A DNA stretch of 64,000 nucleotides from Acidovorax sp. HDW3 (GCF_011303755.1 NZ_CP049885.1:584001-648000), one strand, 5' to 3'. Shown: positions 39,533 through 50,446, numbered from the stretch's first letter. Made by a program: numbers and translations. Notes: generated by a model from the letters alone, not told the origin.

Positions 39533-39599
39533 TTTTGCTATTAAATACATAGCTGCTAGCGCTTGATGTATAAGCGCTAGAGGCCAAAAACATTCCAAA
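39533..39599 (+). repeat. Short palindromic repeat, copy 8
   Basis: CATAGCTGCTAGCGCTTGAT, spacer GTAT, then AAGCGCTAGAGGCCAAAAA. It is one of the best-conserved copies and lies between the lysR upstream region and the stop codon of the beta-CASP protein gene. Confidence 0.75.
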
Positions 39600-40964
39600 T
39601 TACAGGCTGTAGCTGGCGCCGGCGTGCGGCACCTGGGCCGGCCAGTGCAGTTCGCGCTCGATGCGTTGGCGCAGGGCGTCGGAGGCGCCCATGTCGCCAT
39701 GGACGACGAAGACCTTGGCCGGGGCGGGGTGCATCTGGCCAAGCCAGCCCAGGAGCTGGCGTGCGTCGGCGTGCGCCGAAGCCGAATGCAGCTGCTGCAC
39801 TTCGGCGCGAATGGCCACGTCCTGGCCCAACATGCGTACGGTTTTTTCGCCAGCAGCCAGGCGGGCGCCGCGCGTGCCCGGGGTTTGGTAACCGGTGAGC
39901 AAGATGAGGTTGCGGTGGTCGCCCGCGTGCAGCAGCAGGTGGTGCAGCACGCGCCCACCGGTGGCCATGCCGCTGGCGGCAAGGATCACGCGCGGGCCGT
40001 GCAGCCGCGCCAGGGCCTTGGAGTCGTCGGCGCTGTGCACCAAGGTCGTGCCCTGGGCCATGGCCTGCAGTTCGGCGCTGCAGAGGCGGTGCGCGCCCAT
40101 GTGCTGCCCGAGCAGCTGCGTGGCACTCACGGCCATGGGGCTGTCGAGGTACACCGGCAGGCCGGCGGGGATGCGGCCCTGGGCCTTGAGGCGGGTAATC
40201 GCCAGCATCAGCTGCTGCGCGCGCCCCACGGCAAACACCGGCACCACGGCGACGCCGCCGCGTGCCGCCAGGCGTGAGAGCAGCGGCGCGAGTTCATCCT
40301 CCATCACCACCGGCGCGTGTTCGCGGTCGCCGTAGGTGGACTCGACCAGCACCACGTCGGCCGCTGGCGGCGCCTCGGGTGGGGGCATGAGCGGGTCGTC
40401 CGGGCGGCCCAGGTCGCCCGAGAACAGGATGCGCTGCCCGCCCACTTCCAGCAGCACGCTGGCCGCGCCCAGGATGTGGCCGGCGCCAAAGAAGCGTGCG
40501 CGCCAGCCCGGCAGCGGATCGAACGGCTGGTGCAGCGGGTGCGCCTGCAGCAGGCGCAGGCTGCGTACGGCATCGAGCCGCGTGTACAGCGGCAGCGCCG
40601 GGTCGTGGCGGCTCAGGCGGTGGCGGTTGAGGTAGGCCGCTTCTTCCTCTTGCAGGTGACCGCTGTCGGGCAGCAAGATGGCGCACAGGTCGCGCGTGCC
40701 GGCGGTGCAGTGCACCGCACCGCCGTAGCCTTGGCGCGCCAGCAGCGGCAGGTAGCCGCTGTGGTCGAGGTGGGCGTGGGTCAGCAGCACGGCGTCGATG
40801 CTGGCCGCCGCCAATGGCAGCGGCTCCCAGTTCATCTCGCGCAGCGTTTTGTAGCCCTGGAACAGCCCGCAATCGACGAGCAGGCTTTGGTTCTGGTAGC
40901 GCACCAGGTATTTGGAGCCGGTGACGGTGCCGGTGGCACCGAGAAAGGTGATGCTGACGCTCAT
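39600..40964 (-). CDS. Metallo-beta-lactamase-fold / beta-CASP ribonuclease-like protein
   Basis: The 454-residue product has an N-terminal metallo-hydrolase domain with HAHLDHSG (near residue 60), GAGHILGA and FSGDLGRPDD. The beta-CASP cap follows (residues about 200-350), and a C-terminal RMMBL part (SASAHADARQLLGWL ... VVHGD) supplies the last metal ligands. This layout is shared by CPSF73/YsiH-type RNA-processing nucleases. The bacterial homologues' substrates are mostly unknown, so 'ribonuclease' is by family. A strong AGGAGG precedes ATG 40964. Confidence 0.85.
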   Translation of the reverse strand: MSVSITFLGATGTVTGSKYLVRYQNQSLLVDCGLFQGYKTLREMNWEPLPLAAASIDAVLLTHAHLDHSGYLPLLARQGYGGAVHCTAGTRDLCAILLPDSGHLQEEEAAYLNRHRLSRHDPALPLYTRLDAVRSLRLLQAHPLHQPFDPLPGWRARFFGAGHILGAASVLLEVGGQRILFSGDLGRPDDPLMPPPEAPPAADVVLVESTYGDREHAPVVMEDELAPLLSRLAARGGVAVVPVFAVGRAQQLMLAITRLKAQGRIPAGLPVYLDSPMAVSATQLLGQHMGAHRLCSAELQAMAQGTTLVHSADDSKALARLHGPRVILAASGMATGGRVLHHLLLHAGDHRNLILLTGYQTPGTRGARLAAGEKTVRMLGQDVAIRAEVQQLHSASAHADARQLLGWLGQMHPAPAKVFVVHGDMGASDALRQRIERELHWPAQVPHAGASYSL

Positions 40965-41008
40965 ACGGGCCTCCTGTGGTGGTGCCAGCGTAGCAGCAAA
41001 AGAACGGT

Positions 41009-41040
41009 AAAAAAAAAACGGCACGCGCTCGGCGTGCCGT
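41009..41040 (-). terminator. Intrinsic terminator downstream of dnaJ
   Basis: On the minus strand ACGGCACGC and GCGTGCCGT pair in a long GC-rich stem and are followed by eight or more T residues. It starts 17 bases after the dnaJ stop. Confidence 0.92.
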
Positions 41041-41056
41041 GGTGGTGTGTGCCCGA

Positions 41057-42196
41057 TCAGCTGAAGAAGCTCTTGAGCTTGTCGGTCCAGCTCTCGGCGC
41101 TGGGCGAATGCTTGCCGCCGCCTTTTTTCAGCGACTCTTCGAGCTCGCGCAGCAGCTTGCGCTGGTACTCGGTGAGCTTGACCGGCGTCTCGACGACGAT
41201 GTGGCAGTACAGGTCGCCGGGGTAGCTGGCGCGCACGCCCTTGATGCCCTTGCCGCGCAGGCGAAACTGCCGGCCTGCCTGCGTGCCTTCGGGGATGTCG
41301 ATCACGGCCTTGCCAGCGAGCGTGGGCACCTCGATCTCGCCGCCCAGCGCTGCGGTGATGAAGCTCACCGGCACCTGGCAGTGCAGGTCGTCGCCATCGC
41401 GCTCGAAGATGTCGTGCTTCTTCACGCGGATCTCGATGTACAGATCGCCCGGCGGGCCGCCGTTGGTGCCGGGCTCGCCGTTGCCGGTGCTGCGGATGCG
41501 CATACCGTCGTCGATGCCGGCGGGGATTTTCACGTCCAGCGTCTTCTGGCGCTTGATCTTGCCCTGGCCGTGGCAGCTGGTGCAGGGCTCGGGAATGATC
41601 TTGCCCGTGCCCCGGCAGTGCGGGCAGGTTTGCTGCACGCTGAAAAAGCCCTGGCGCATCTGCACCACGCCCTGGCCGCTGCAGGTGGTGCAGGTCTTGG
41701 CCTGGGTGCCGGGCTTGGCGCCGCTGCCGTGGCAGCTGTCGCAGGCATCCCAGCTGGGGATGCGAATTTGTGCATCTTTGCCATTGGCCGCTTCTTCGAG
41801 CGTGATGTCCATGGCGTAAGACAGGTCGCTGCCCCGGTACACCTGGCGGCCACCGCCGCGCCCGCCCCGGGCGCCGCCGAACATGTCGCCGAAGATGTCG
41901 CCAAAAGCCTCGGCAAAACCGCCAAAGCCTTCGCCGCCACCGCCTGGGCCGCCGCGCATGTTCGGATCGACGCCGGCGTGGCCGTACTGGTCGTAGGCGG
42001 CGCGTTTTTGGCCGTCCGAGAGCATCTCGTAGGCCTCTTTGGCCTCCTTGAATTTTTCTTCGGCAGTCTTGGCGGCATCACCCTGGTTGCGGTCCGGGTG
42101 GTACTTCATGGCCAGCTTGCGGTAGGCCTTTTTGATGTCGTCGTCCGAGGCGTTCTTGGGTACGCCCAGGACTTCGTAAAAGTCTTTTTTCGACAT
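41057..42196 (-). CDS. dnaJ: Chaperone DnaJ (Hsp40)
   Basis: The 379-residue class I DnaJ has its J domain at residues 1-70 with the HPD motif (KYHPDRN). A Gly/Phe region follows. Four zinc-finger repeats then appear in order ([32 protein letters not shown]), followed by the substrate-binding C-terminal domains. It stimulates DnaK ATPase and delivers clients. It follows dnaK by 87 bp containing a GC-rich hairpin, in a grpE-dnaK-dnaJ order. Confidence 0.97.
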   Translation of the reverse strand: MSKKDFYEVLGVPKNASDDDIKKAYRKLAMKYHPDRNQGDAAKTAEEKFKEAKEAYEMLSDGQKRAAYDQYGHAGVDPNMRGGPGGGGEGFGGFAEAFGDIFGDMFGGARGGRGGGRQVYRGSDLSYAMDITLEEAANGKDAQIRIPSWDACDSCHGSGAKPGTQAKTCTTCSGQGVVQMRQGFFSVQQTCPHCRGTGKIIPEPCTSCHGQGKIKRQKTLDVKIPAGIDDGMRIRSTGNGEPGTNGGPPGDLYIEIRVKKHDIFERDGDDLHCQVPVSFITAALGGEIEVPTLAGKAVIDIPEGTQAGRQFRLRGKGIKGVRASYPGDLYCHIVVETPVKLTEYQRKLLRELEESLKKGGGKHSPSAESWTDKLKSFFS

Positions 42197-42225
42197 GGTG
42201 CAATCCGTTTGCTTGTAAGCGCAAC

Positions 42226-42256
42226 GCCGCGCAAGGCCGGGAGGGGCCTGCGCGGC
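42226..42256 (-). promoter_or_regulatory. GC-rich hairpin in the dnaK-dnaJ intergenic region
   Basis: GCCGCGCAGGCC and GGCCTTGCGCGGC form a long stem with one mismatch around a six-base loop. No T-run follows, so it is more likely an mRNA-stability or attenuation hairpin than a terminator. Confidence 0.5.
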
Positions 42257-42283
42257 GGTCGTGGGTCAGCGCAGCGGCAGGGA

Positions 42284-44230
<1,947 letters not shown>

Positions 44231-44306
44231 GTTTCTTCTCCGAATGCTGGAATGTTTGAATGTGTTGTATCTGTGAACGGTTTGTGCGGTTTCAAGGGCC
44301 GGGCGC

Positions 44307-44849
44307 TTATTTGGGCGCCGCCACCGTCACCAGGGCCGGGCGCAGCACGCGCTCGGCGATCAGGTAGCCTTTTTGCAGCACGCTGACGACGCTGTTGGCT
44401 TCCTGCTCGGCCGGCACCATGCTGATCGCCTGGTGCTGGTGCGGGTTGAATTTTTCGCCCACGGCAGGGGCAATCACCACCACCTTGTTGCGCTCCAGGG
44501 CCGAAACCAGCTGGCGCAGCGTGGCGTCTGAGCCCTCGCGCAGCTGCTCGGCGGTGGCGCTCTCCAGGGTCAGGGCCGCGTCCAGGCTGTCGCACACCGG
44601 CAGCAGGCTCTCGGCAAAGCTCTCGATGCCGAATTTGCGTGCCTTGGAAACCTCTTCTTCGGCGCGGCGGCGGGCGTTTTCGGCCTCGGCCTTGGCGCGC
44701 AGGAACTGGTCGGCCAGGTCGGCGCTCTTGGCCTTGAGTTCGGCGAGCTCGGTTTGCAGGCGATTGAGCTCGTCGGCGGCGTTGGCCGCCAGGGCAGCTT
44801 CGACTTCTTCGGGCGAGGTGGGCGTGGCTTTGGGGTTCAGCTCAGACAT
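44307..44849 (-). CDS. grpE: Nucleotide exchange factor GrpE
   Basis: The 180-residue product has an N-terminal coiled-coil region (about residues 15-75, [20 protein letters not shown]) and the C-terminal GrpE head with [24 protein letters not shown]. It releases ADP from DnaK. It is the first gene of grpE-dnaK-dnaJ and diverges from rpsF across 186 bp. Confidence 0.96.
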   Translation of the reverse strand: MSELNPKATPTSPEEVEAALAANAADELNRLQTELAELKAKSADLADQFLRAKAEAENARRRAEEEVSKARKFGIESFAESLLPVCDSLDAALTLESATAEQLREGSDATLRQLVSALERNKVVVIAPAVGEKFNPHQHQAISMVPAEQEANSVVSVLQKGYLIAERVLRPALVTVAAPK

Positions 44850-44890
44850 GGCGGGTAGTGAAAAGTCGTTGAAAACGGGTATGGCCGCTT

Positions 44891-44918
44891 ACCTGGGGCC
44901 GGGCGCCGGATTTTCAAG
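44891..44918 (-). promoter_or_regulatory. Sigma-32 (heat-shock) promoter of grpE-dnaK-dnaJ
   Basis: On the minus strand CTTGAAA is followed after 13 bases by CCCCAGGT, close to the RpoH consensus CTTGAAA-N13-CCCCATNT. The -10 element is 42 bases upstream of the grpE start. Confidence 0.8.
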
Positions 44919-44960
44919 ACACCCGGCGGCGCAGTGGCGAGTGTACAAAAATCAACGCAC

Positions 44961-44969
44961 TGCTATAAT
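44961..44969 (+). promoter_or_regulatory. Extended -10 promoter of the rpsF operon
   Basis: TGCTATAAT is a perfect extended -10 (TGN-TATAAT). No convincing -35 lies 17 bases upstream, as is usual for extended -10 promoters. It is 67 bases upstream of the rpsF start. Confidence 0.75.
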
Positions 44970-44984
44970 GCCCGGCTTTGCCTT

Positions 44985-45015
44985 GCCACACCGCTACTTT
45001 GACGCAGCGGGCGGC
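44985..45015 (+). ncRNA. Candidate S6:S18-binding leader motif of rpsF
   Basis: In the predicted leader, GCC-ACA-CCGCT is followed by a loop and AGCGG-GC-GGC, giving a stem with an internal bulge next to a CCG. Leaders of rpsF in many bacteria carry a CCG-containing bulged hairpin bound by the S6:S18 complex for feedback control. The match is by eye. Confidence 0.45.
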
Positions 45016-45035
45016 TTCAACCAAAAGGAGTGTTT

Positions 45036-45404
45036 ATGCGTCACTACGAAATCATTTTGTTGATCCACCCGGATCAAAGCGAGCAGGTTCCGGCCATGCT
45101 CGAGCGCTACAAGGGCATGATCGCCGCTGGCGGCGGTGCTGTGCACCGCGTGGAAGACTGGGGCCGCCGTCAACTGGCGTACCTGATCAACAAGCTGGCC
45201 AAGGCCCACTACCTGTGCCTGAACATCGAGGCCGACCAGGCTGTGATGGCCGAGCTTGAGCACGCCTTCAAGTTCAACGACGCCGTGCTGCGCCACCTGA
45301 CGGTGCAAAAGAAGAAGGCCGACACCGGCGCTTCTTCCATGATGAAGACCGTTGAGCGCGAAGAGGCCCGCAAGGCCAACGCCGCTGAACAAGCAGCTGT
45401 CTGA
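45036..45404 (+). CDS. rpsF: 30S ribosomal protein S6
   Basis: The 122-residue product ([19 protein letters not shown]) is typical S6, with the [16 protein letters not shown] block. It binds 16S rRNA with S18. The ATG at 45036 follows AAAAGGAG by 5 bases; an in-frame GTG 6 bases earlier is less likely. It is the first gene of rpsF-priB-rpsR-rplI. Confidence 0.97.
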   Translation: MRHYEIILLIHPDQSEQVPAMLERYKGMIAAGGGAVHRVEDWGRRQLAYLINKLAKAHYLCLNIEADQAVMAELEHAFKFNDAVLRHLTVQKKKADTGASSMMKTVEREEARKANAAEQAAV

Positions 45405-45421
45405 TCGCTCTCGCACCCGGG

Positions 45422-45712
45422 GTGCATAACCACGTTTGCCTGACTGCCTGTATCGCCGAGGCCCAGCCTTTGCGCTACACCCCCGCCGGCCTGCCCGCGC
45501 TGGACTTGCGCCTGGAACACCAGTCGCGTCAAGCCGATGCCGGTCAGGAACGGGACGTCAAGCTCTCGCTCAAGGCCCTGGCCTTTGGCGTGTTGGCCGA
45601 GCGGCTGGCGCGCCAGAATCTTGGAAGCAGTTTTTGTTTTCAGGGTTTTTTGGCCACAGGACGCGGCGGTAAAACCGTGGTGCTGCATATCCAGGACATT
45701 CAACAAGATTAA
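45422..45712 (+). CDS. priB: Primosomal replication protein N (PriB)
   Basis: The 96-residue single-stranded-DNA-binding fold protein has the betaproteobacterial PriB pattern (LTACIAEAQPLRYTPAGLPALDLRLEHQS). PriB helps PriA restart stalled forks. The gene seems to use GTG (45422) and has only a weak Shine-Dalgarno, so the start is uncertain by a few codons. Its place between rpsF and rpsR is diagnostic. Confidence 0.9.
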   Translation: MHNHVCLTACIAEAQPLRYTPAGLPALDLRLEHQSRQADAGQERDVKLSLKALAFGVLAERLARQNLGSSFCFQGFLATGRGGKTVVLHIQDIQQD

Positions 45713-45730
45713 TTTTCAAGAGGCTCGACA

Positions 45731-46012
45731 ATGGCCACCTTCAAGAAATTCAACAAGGACAAGCGTCCCAAGCGCAACTCCCAGTCGCTGCTGTTCAAGC
45801 GCAAGCGCTTCTGCCGCTTCACCGTCGCTGGCGTCGAAGAAATCGACTACAAGGACGTGGACACCCTGCGCGACTTCATCGCTGAAAACGGCAAGATCAT
45901 CCCCGCGCGCCTGACCGGCACGCGCGCCATCTACCAGCGCCAGCTCAACACCGCCATCAAGCGCGCCCGCTTCCTGGCCCTGCTGCCCTACAGCGACCAG
46001 CACAAGATCTAA
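45731..46012 (+). CDS. rpsR: 30S ribosomal protein S18
   Basis: The 93-residue basic protein has the S18 core [22 protein letters not shown] and the C-terminal [18 protein letters not shown]. It pairs with S6 on the 30S platform. It lies 18 bp after priB and 12 bp before rplI. Confidence 0.97.
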   Translation: MATFKKFNKDKRPKRNSQSLLFKRKRFCRFTVAGVEEIDYKDVDTLRDFIAENGKIIPARLTGTRAIYQRQLNTAIKRARFLALLPYSDQHKI

Positions 46013-46024
46013 GGAGTCAGAACC

Positions 46025-46474
46025 ATGCAAATCATTCTGCTCGACAAGGTCGTGAACCTCGGCAACCTCGGCGAAATCGTCAAGGTCAAAGACGGCTACG
46101 CCCGCAACTTCCTGATCCCCACCGGCCGCGCCCGCCGCGCCACTGCCGCTGCCAAGGCCGAGTTCGAAGCCAAGCGCGCCGAACTGGAAAAGGCTGCTGC
46201 TGAAAAGCTCGCTGCTGCCCAGGCACAAGGCGAGAAGCTCGCTGGCACCACCGTCAAGCTGACCCAGAAGGCCGGTGTCGATGGCCGCCTGTTCGGCTCG
46301 GTCACCAACCACGACATCTGCGAAGAAATCAACAAGCTGGGCTACCAGCTGGTGAAGTCGCAGATCCGTATGCCTGGCCTGATCAAGACCGTGGGCGACA
46401 CCACGCTGAGCGTGGCGCTGCACACCGACGTGGTGGTCGAAGTGACGGTTTCCGTCTACGGCGAAACCGCCTAA
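46025..46474 (+). CDS. rplI: 50S ribosomal protein L9
   Basis: The 149-residue product starts [30 protein letters not shown], the L9 N-terminal RNA-binding domain. A long charged helix and the C-terminal domain follow. The gene ends in a strong intrinsic terminator. Confidence 0.97.
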   Translation: MQIILLDKVVNLGNLGEIVKVKDGYARNFLIPTGRARRATAAAKAEFEAKRAELEKAAAEKLAAAQAQGEKLAGTTVKLTQKAGVDGRLFGSVTNHDICEEINKLGYQLVKSQIRMPGLIKTVGDTTLSVALHTDVVVEVTVSVYGETA

Positions 46475-46496
46475 GCACCGCTGCTGCGGTACTGGC

Positions 46497-46520
46497 AAAA
46501 GCCGCCCTCGGGCGGCTTTT
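46497..46520 (+). terminator. Intrinsic terminator of the rpsF-rplI operon
   Basis: AAAAGCCGCC-CTC-GGGCGGCTTTT is a strong GC stem with A/T flanks, 22 bases after the rplI stop. Confidence 0.93.
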
Positions 46521-46554
46521 GTGTTTTTCGTCCCCTGTTTATTCCCCGCCTGCC

Positions 46555-46580
46555 CACTGCTTGTGCAGTGCTTATCCACA
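46555..46580 (+). promoter_or_regulatory. DnaA box and adjacent palindrome upstream of dnaB
   Basis: TTATCCACA (46572-46580) is a perfect consensus DnaA box. Just upstream, CACTGC-TTGT-GCAGTG is a perfect 6+4+6 palindrome. Both lie in the dnaB leader/promoter region, downstream of the rplI terminator. Confidence 0.65.
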
Positions 46581-46644
46581 GGGTTATGCCATGACGGCTG
46601 CGCCCCTGCGCCCTACGATGGCGGGCTTCGCTCCAAGGAATCCC

Positions 46645-48063
46645 ATGTCTGCCGTGATGCCGCCGCTCGACGACGATTTTCTTTCCATGCCGCCGCCGCT
46701 CGATCGTGAGGTGGCACAGCTGCGCGTGCCGCCGCATTCGATGGAGTCGGAGTCGAGCGTGCTCGGCGGCCTGCTGCTGGACAACAACGCCTGGGACCGC
46801 ATTGGCGACGTGCTGGGGGAGAGTGACTTTTACCGCCACGAGCACCGGCTGATTTTTACCGCCATCAGCGGCCTGATCAACGCCAGCAAGCCGGCGGACG
46901 TGATCACGGTGTATGAGCAGCTGCAGGGCCTGGGCAAGGCCGAGGAGGTTGGCGGGCTGGTGTACCTGAACCAGCTGGCGCAGTACGTGCCCAGCGCCAC
47001 CAACATCCGCCGCTACGCCGAGATCGTGCGCGAGCGCGCCATTTTGCGCAAACTCGTCACCGCCAGCGAAGACATTGCCACCAACGCCTTCAGCCCGCAG
47101 GGGCGCACGGTCGAGCGCATCCTGGACGAGGCGGAGGCGAAGATTTTTGCCATTGGCGAAGAGGGCTCGCGCACCAAGCAGGGCTTTCAGTCGCTCGACA
47201 CCCTGGTGATCGACCTGCTCGACCGCGTGCAGGAGATGGCCGACAACCCGGTGGACGTGACCGGCGTGCCCACCGGCTTTGCCGATCTTGACCGCATGAC
47301 CAGCGGCCTGCAGGCGGGCGACCTGGTGGTGCTGGCGGCGCGCCCCTCCATGGGCAAGACCTCGTTCGCCGTCAACATTGCCGAGCACGTGGCGCTCAAC
47401 GAAGGGCTGCCGGTGGCGATTTTCTCGATGGAAATGGGTGCGGCGCAGTTGGCGGTGCGTATCGTCGGCTCCATCGGCCGCGTGAACCAGGGCAATCTGC
47501 GTACCGGCAAGCTCAGCGACGAGGAATGGCCGCGCCTGACCGAGGCCATCGAGCGCCTGCGCACCGTCAGCCTGCACATCGACGAAACCCCGGGCCTGAC
47601 GCCCACCGAGCTGCGCGCCAACGCCCGGCGCCTGGCGCGCCAGTGCGGCAAGCTCGGCCTGATCGTGGTGGACTATTTGCAGCTCATGAGCGGCTCGGGT
47701 GCCGCCAGTTCGGACAACCGTGCCACGGAGCTGGGCGAAATCTCACGCGGCCTGAAAATGCTGGCGAAGGAACTGCAGTGCCCGGTGATTGCGCTCTCGC
47801 AGCTCAACCGCTCGGTCGAGCAGCGCACCGACAAGCGCCCCATGATGAGCGATCTGCGCGAATCGGGCGCCATCGAGCAGGATGCAGACATCATCATGTT
47901 CATCTACCGCGACGACTACTACAACAAGGATTCGAGCGAGCCCAACATTGCCGAGGTCATCATCGGCAAGCAGCGTAACGGCCCGACCGGCACGGTCAAG
48001 CTGTTCTTCCAGAAGAACCAGACGCGCTTTGAAAACCTCGCCATGGGCGGCGATGGGTATTGA
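46645..48063 (+). CDS. dnaB: Replicative DNA helicase DnaB
   Basis: The 472-residue product has the N-terminal DnaG-interacting domain (PHSMESESSVLGGLLLDN), then the RecA-like helicase domain. Walker A is ARPSMGKTSFA (near residue 234), Walker B-like LIVVDYLQLM, and the arginine-finger region follows. It unwinds DNA ahead of the fork. I prefer ATG 46645 (AAGGA 5 bases before); ATG 46591 is an alternative, and an upstream in-frame GTG lies in the terminator. No intein is present. Confidence 0.95.
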   Translation: MSAVMPPLDDDFLSMPPPLDREVAQLRVPPHSMESESSVLGGLLLDNNAWDRIGDVLGESDFYRHEHRLIFTAISGLINASKPADVITVYEQLQGLGKAEEVGGLVYLNQLAQYVPSATNIRRYAEIVRERAILRKLVTASEDIATNAFSPQGRTVERILDEAEAKIFAIGEEGSRTKQGFQSLDTLVIDLLDRVQEMADNPVDVTGVPTGFADLDRMTSGLQAGDLVVLAARPSMGKTSFAVNIAEHVALNEGLPVAIFSMEMGAAQLAVRIVGSIGRVNQGNLRTGKLSDEEWPRLTEAIERLRTVSLHIDETPGLTPTELRANARRLARQCGKLGLIVVDYLQLMSGSGAASSDNRATELGEISRGLKMLAKELQCPVIALSQLNRSVEQRTDKRPMMSDLRESGAIEQDADIIMFIYRDDYYNKDSSEPNIAEVIIGKQRNGPTGTVKLFFQKNQTRFENLAMGGDGY

Positions 48064-48133
48064 TTTTGATAATAAAAATAGCTTCCAGCGCTTGTGTGGC
48101 AAGCGCTAGAAGCTATCTATTTGATAGCAAAAT
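48064..48133. repeat. Short palindromic repeat, copy 9, between convergent dnaB and phoH
   Basis: AATAGCTTCCAGCGCTTGTG, spacer, then AAGCGCTAGAAGCTATCT can form a long hairpin with AT-rich flanks. It may act as a terminator-like barrier between the two genes. Confidence 0.75.
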
Positions 48134-48138
48134 CAGGC

Positions 48139-49800
48139 TTAAAGCACTTCGCTGGCAAAGTCTGCCAGGCGCGAGCGCTCGCCGCGCGCTAAGGTGATGT
48201 GGCCGCTGTGCGGCCAGCCCTTGAAGCGATCGACGGCAAAGGTCAGGCCCGAGCTGCCCTCGGTGAGGTAGGGCGTGTCGATCTGCGCCAGGTTGCCCAT
48301 GCAGATGATCTTGGTGCCGGGGCCGGCGCGGGTGATGAGGGTCTTCATCTGCTTGGGCGTGAGGTTCTGCGCCTCGTCGATGATGACGAACTTGTCGAGG
48401 AAGGTGCGCCCGCGCATGAAGTTCATGCTCTTGATCTTGATGCGGCTCCTGATCAAATCGTTGGTCGCGGCGCGCCCCCACTCGCCGGCGTTGCCGCCGT
48501 CGCCTTTGGCCAAGAATTCCAGGTTGTCGTCCAGTGCGCCCATCCAGGGGCCCATTTTTTCTTCCTCGGTGCCGGGCAGGAAGCCAATGTCCTCGCCCAC
48601 GCTGACGGTGGCGCGGGTCATGATGATCTCGCTGTAGCGGCGCTCGTCGAGCACCTGGCTCAGGGCGGCGGCCAGGGTCAAGAGCGTCTTGCCGGTGCCG
48701 GCCTGGCCGGTGAGGGTGACGAAGTCCACCTCCGGGTCCATGAGCAGGTTCATGGCGAAGTTCTGCTCGCGGTTGCGCGTGGTCACGCCCCAGACGGCAT
48801 TCTTGGCGTGGCCGTAGTCCTTGAGGGTTTCAAGGACGGCGGTCTTGTCGCGGATCTCGGTCACGCGCGCGTACAGGCTGGGCTCGCCCGGGGCCTCGAA
48901 GTAGACGAACTGGTTGATCATCAGCCCCGCTGCCAGCGGGCCGCTGATGCGGTAGTAGGTGTGGGCGCCGCTTTGCCAGCTCTCGATCTTCTTGCCGGCC
49001 TTGCTCCAAAAATCGGGTGGCAGGGCGAGTACGCCGGCGTACAGCAGGTCGTCGTCGTCGAGCGCCTTGTCGTTCTGGTAGTCCTCGGCGGGCAGGCCCA
49101 GGGCGCGGGCCTTGACGCGCATGTTGATGTCCTTGGACACCAGCACCACCTCGCGCCCGGGCTGCTGTGCGCGCAGGGCCTCGACCACGCCCAGGATCTG
49201 GTTGTCGGCCTTGCCCTGGGGCAGGCTGGCGGGCAGCTGGTAGGGCAGGGGGGCGGTCTGGAAGAACAGCTTGCCGCTGGCAGTGCGCTGGCCGGTGGCG
49301 TCCAGCGGGATGCCGTTGCACAGGTCGCCGCCTTGCGTCGCCACCAGGGCGTCGAGCGAGCGGCTGACCTGGCGGCCGTTGCGTGCCACCTCGGTCATGC
49401 CTTTTTTGTGCGCATCCATCTCTTCGAGCACGATCATCGGCAGGAAGATGTCGTGCTCCTCGAAGCGAAATAGGCAGGTGGGGTCGTGCAGCAGCACGTT
49501 GGTGTCGAGCACGAACAGCTTGCGCGGGCCGCTGCTGCGCGCCTTGCCGGGCTTGGCTGCAGGCGATGGGGTGCTGCTGGCCTTGGTCGGGGCGCGGCTG
49601 GTGCGTGCGCGTACAGGTGTGGCTGCGGTGGTGGGTGCGGGCGCAGCGACGGGTACGGGTGCGCTGTGCGCCGTGGCGATGGGCTCGGGAGCGGCAGCTG
49701 CAGCCGTTTTTTTGCTGCGCTTGGGCGTGGCTTTGCTGGTGTTGAAAGCGTCGGCGTTGAGGCGGGCTGCGCGTTGGGTGGGGGCGGGGGGCAGGGGCAT
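48139..49800 (-). CDS. PhoH family protein with N-terminal PIN domain
   Basis: The 553-residue product opens with about 90 Ala/Pro/Thr-rich residues, apparently disordered. A PIN nuclease domain follows (KLFVLDTNVLLHDP near residue 95, with conserved acids at VLEEMDAHKK and VVLVSKDINMRVKA), then a PhoH P-loop ATPase domain (GQAGTGKTLLTLAAA near residue 370, Walker B DKFVIIDEAQNL). PIN-PhoH (PhoH2) proteins are RNA helicase/ribonucleases in studied species. It is preceded upstream by a peroxiredoxin gene that has its own terminator. Confidence 0.9.
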   Translation of the reverse strand: MPLPPAPTQRAARLNADAFNTSKATPKRSKKTAAAAAPEPIATAHSAPVPVAAPAPTTAATPVRARTSRAPTKASSTPSPAAKPGKARSSGPRKLFVLDTNVLLHDPTCLFRFEEHDIFLPMIVLEEMDAHKKGMTEVARNGRQVSRSLDALVATQGGDLCNGIPLDATGQRTASGKLFFQTAPLPYQLPASLPQGKADNQILGVVEALRAQQPGREVVLVSKDINMRVKARALGLPAEDYQNDKALDDDDLLYAGVLALPPDFWSKAGKKIESWQSGAHTYYRISGPLAAGLMINQFVYFEAPGEPSLYARVTEIRDKTAVLETLKDYGHAKNAVWGVTTRNREQNFAMNLLMDPEVDFVTLTGQAGTGKTLLTLAAALSQVLDERRYSEIIMTRATVSVGEDIGFLPGTEEEKMGPWMGALDDNLEFLAKGDGGNAGEWGRAATNDLIRSRIKIKSMNFMRGRTFLDKFVIIDEAQNLTPKQMKTLITRAGPGTKIICMGNLAQIDTPYLTEGSSGLTFAVDRFKGWPHSGHITLARGERSRLADFASEVL

Positions 49801-49829
49801 GGAGCGATCCTCCGGGCGTCAATCAAAAA

Positions 49830-49862
49830 GCAAAAAGCCGCCAGGCGAACCGGGCGGCTTGT
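49830..49862 (-). terminator. Intrinsic terminator downstream of the peroxiredoxin gene
   Basis: On the minus strand AAGCCGCC ... GGCGGCTT is followed by TTTGCTTTTTG. It lies about 100 bases after the peroxiredoxin stop and 30 bases before phoH. Confidence 0.75.
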
Positions 49863-49960
49863 CGTAGGGCGGTGGGGGCAGAAAGCGTCTCGTGCTGAGG
49901 GTGCATCGGCCCATTATGCCGCCGCCAGATGACAACTGGCGGGCAGACGGGGCGGCGTTT

Positions 49961-50446
49961 TCAGGCGGCTTTTTTCAGTGCCTTGAGGGATTTGACGGCC
50001 TTGAGCACTTCGTCCACATGGCCGGGCACTTTCAGGCCGCGCCATTCCTGGGCCAGGATGCCGTCGGCGTTGATGAGGAAGGTGCTGCGCTCGATGCCCT
50101 TGACCTTTTTGCCGTACATGATTTTGTTTTTCACCACGCCGAACATATGGCACATTTTTTCTTCGGTGTCGGCGATGAGCTCAAACGGCAGTTCGAGTTT
50201 TTCCTTGAAATCGTCGTGCGATTTCATGTTGTCGCGCGAGACGCCAAAGACGGCGGCGCCGGCTTTGACAAAATCCTTGTACTTGTCACGAAACTGCATC
50301 GCCTCGGTGGTGCAGCCGGGGGTGTTGTCCTTGGGGTAGAAGTACAGCACCAGAATCTGCCCCTGGTGTGAGAGGTTGGAGACCTTGATGCCGCCGGTGG
50401 CGTTCGCTTCAAATTCGGGGAGGGGCTTGTTGACAACGATCGCCAT
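49961..50446 (-). CDS. Thiol peroxidase of the Bcp/PrxQ group
   Basis: The 161-residue peroxiredoxin has the active-site PGCTTEA with peroxidatic Cys45. PrxQ enzymes often have a resolving cysteine five residues later (CTxEAxxF C); here that position is not Cys. Another cysteine occurs in EKMCHMFG near residue 98 and could serve instead. It reduces peroxides in the cytosol using thioredoxin. It is monocistronic, with its terminator before phoH. Confidence 0.9.
   Translation of the reverse strand: MAIVVNKPLPEFEANATGGIKVSNLSHQGQILVLYFYPKDNTPGCTTEAMQFRDKYKDFVKAGAAVFGVSRDNMKSHDDFKEKLELPFELIADTEEKMCHMFGVVKNKIMYGKKVKGIERSTFLINADGILAQEWRGLKVPGHVDEVLKAVKSLKALKKAA

Noticed and set aside
46519-46644. 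Longer DnaB N-terminus from a GTG at 46519
   Set aside because: That codon lies in the T-tract of the rplI terminator and the extension has no homology; ATG 46645 has a good Shine-Dalgarno.
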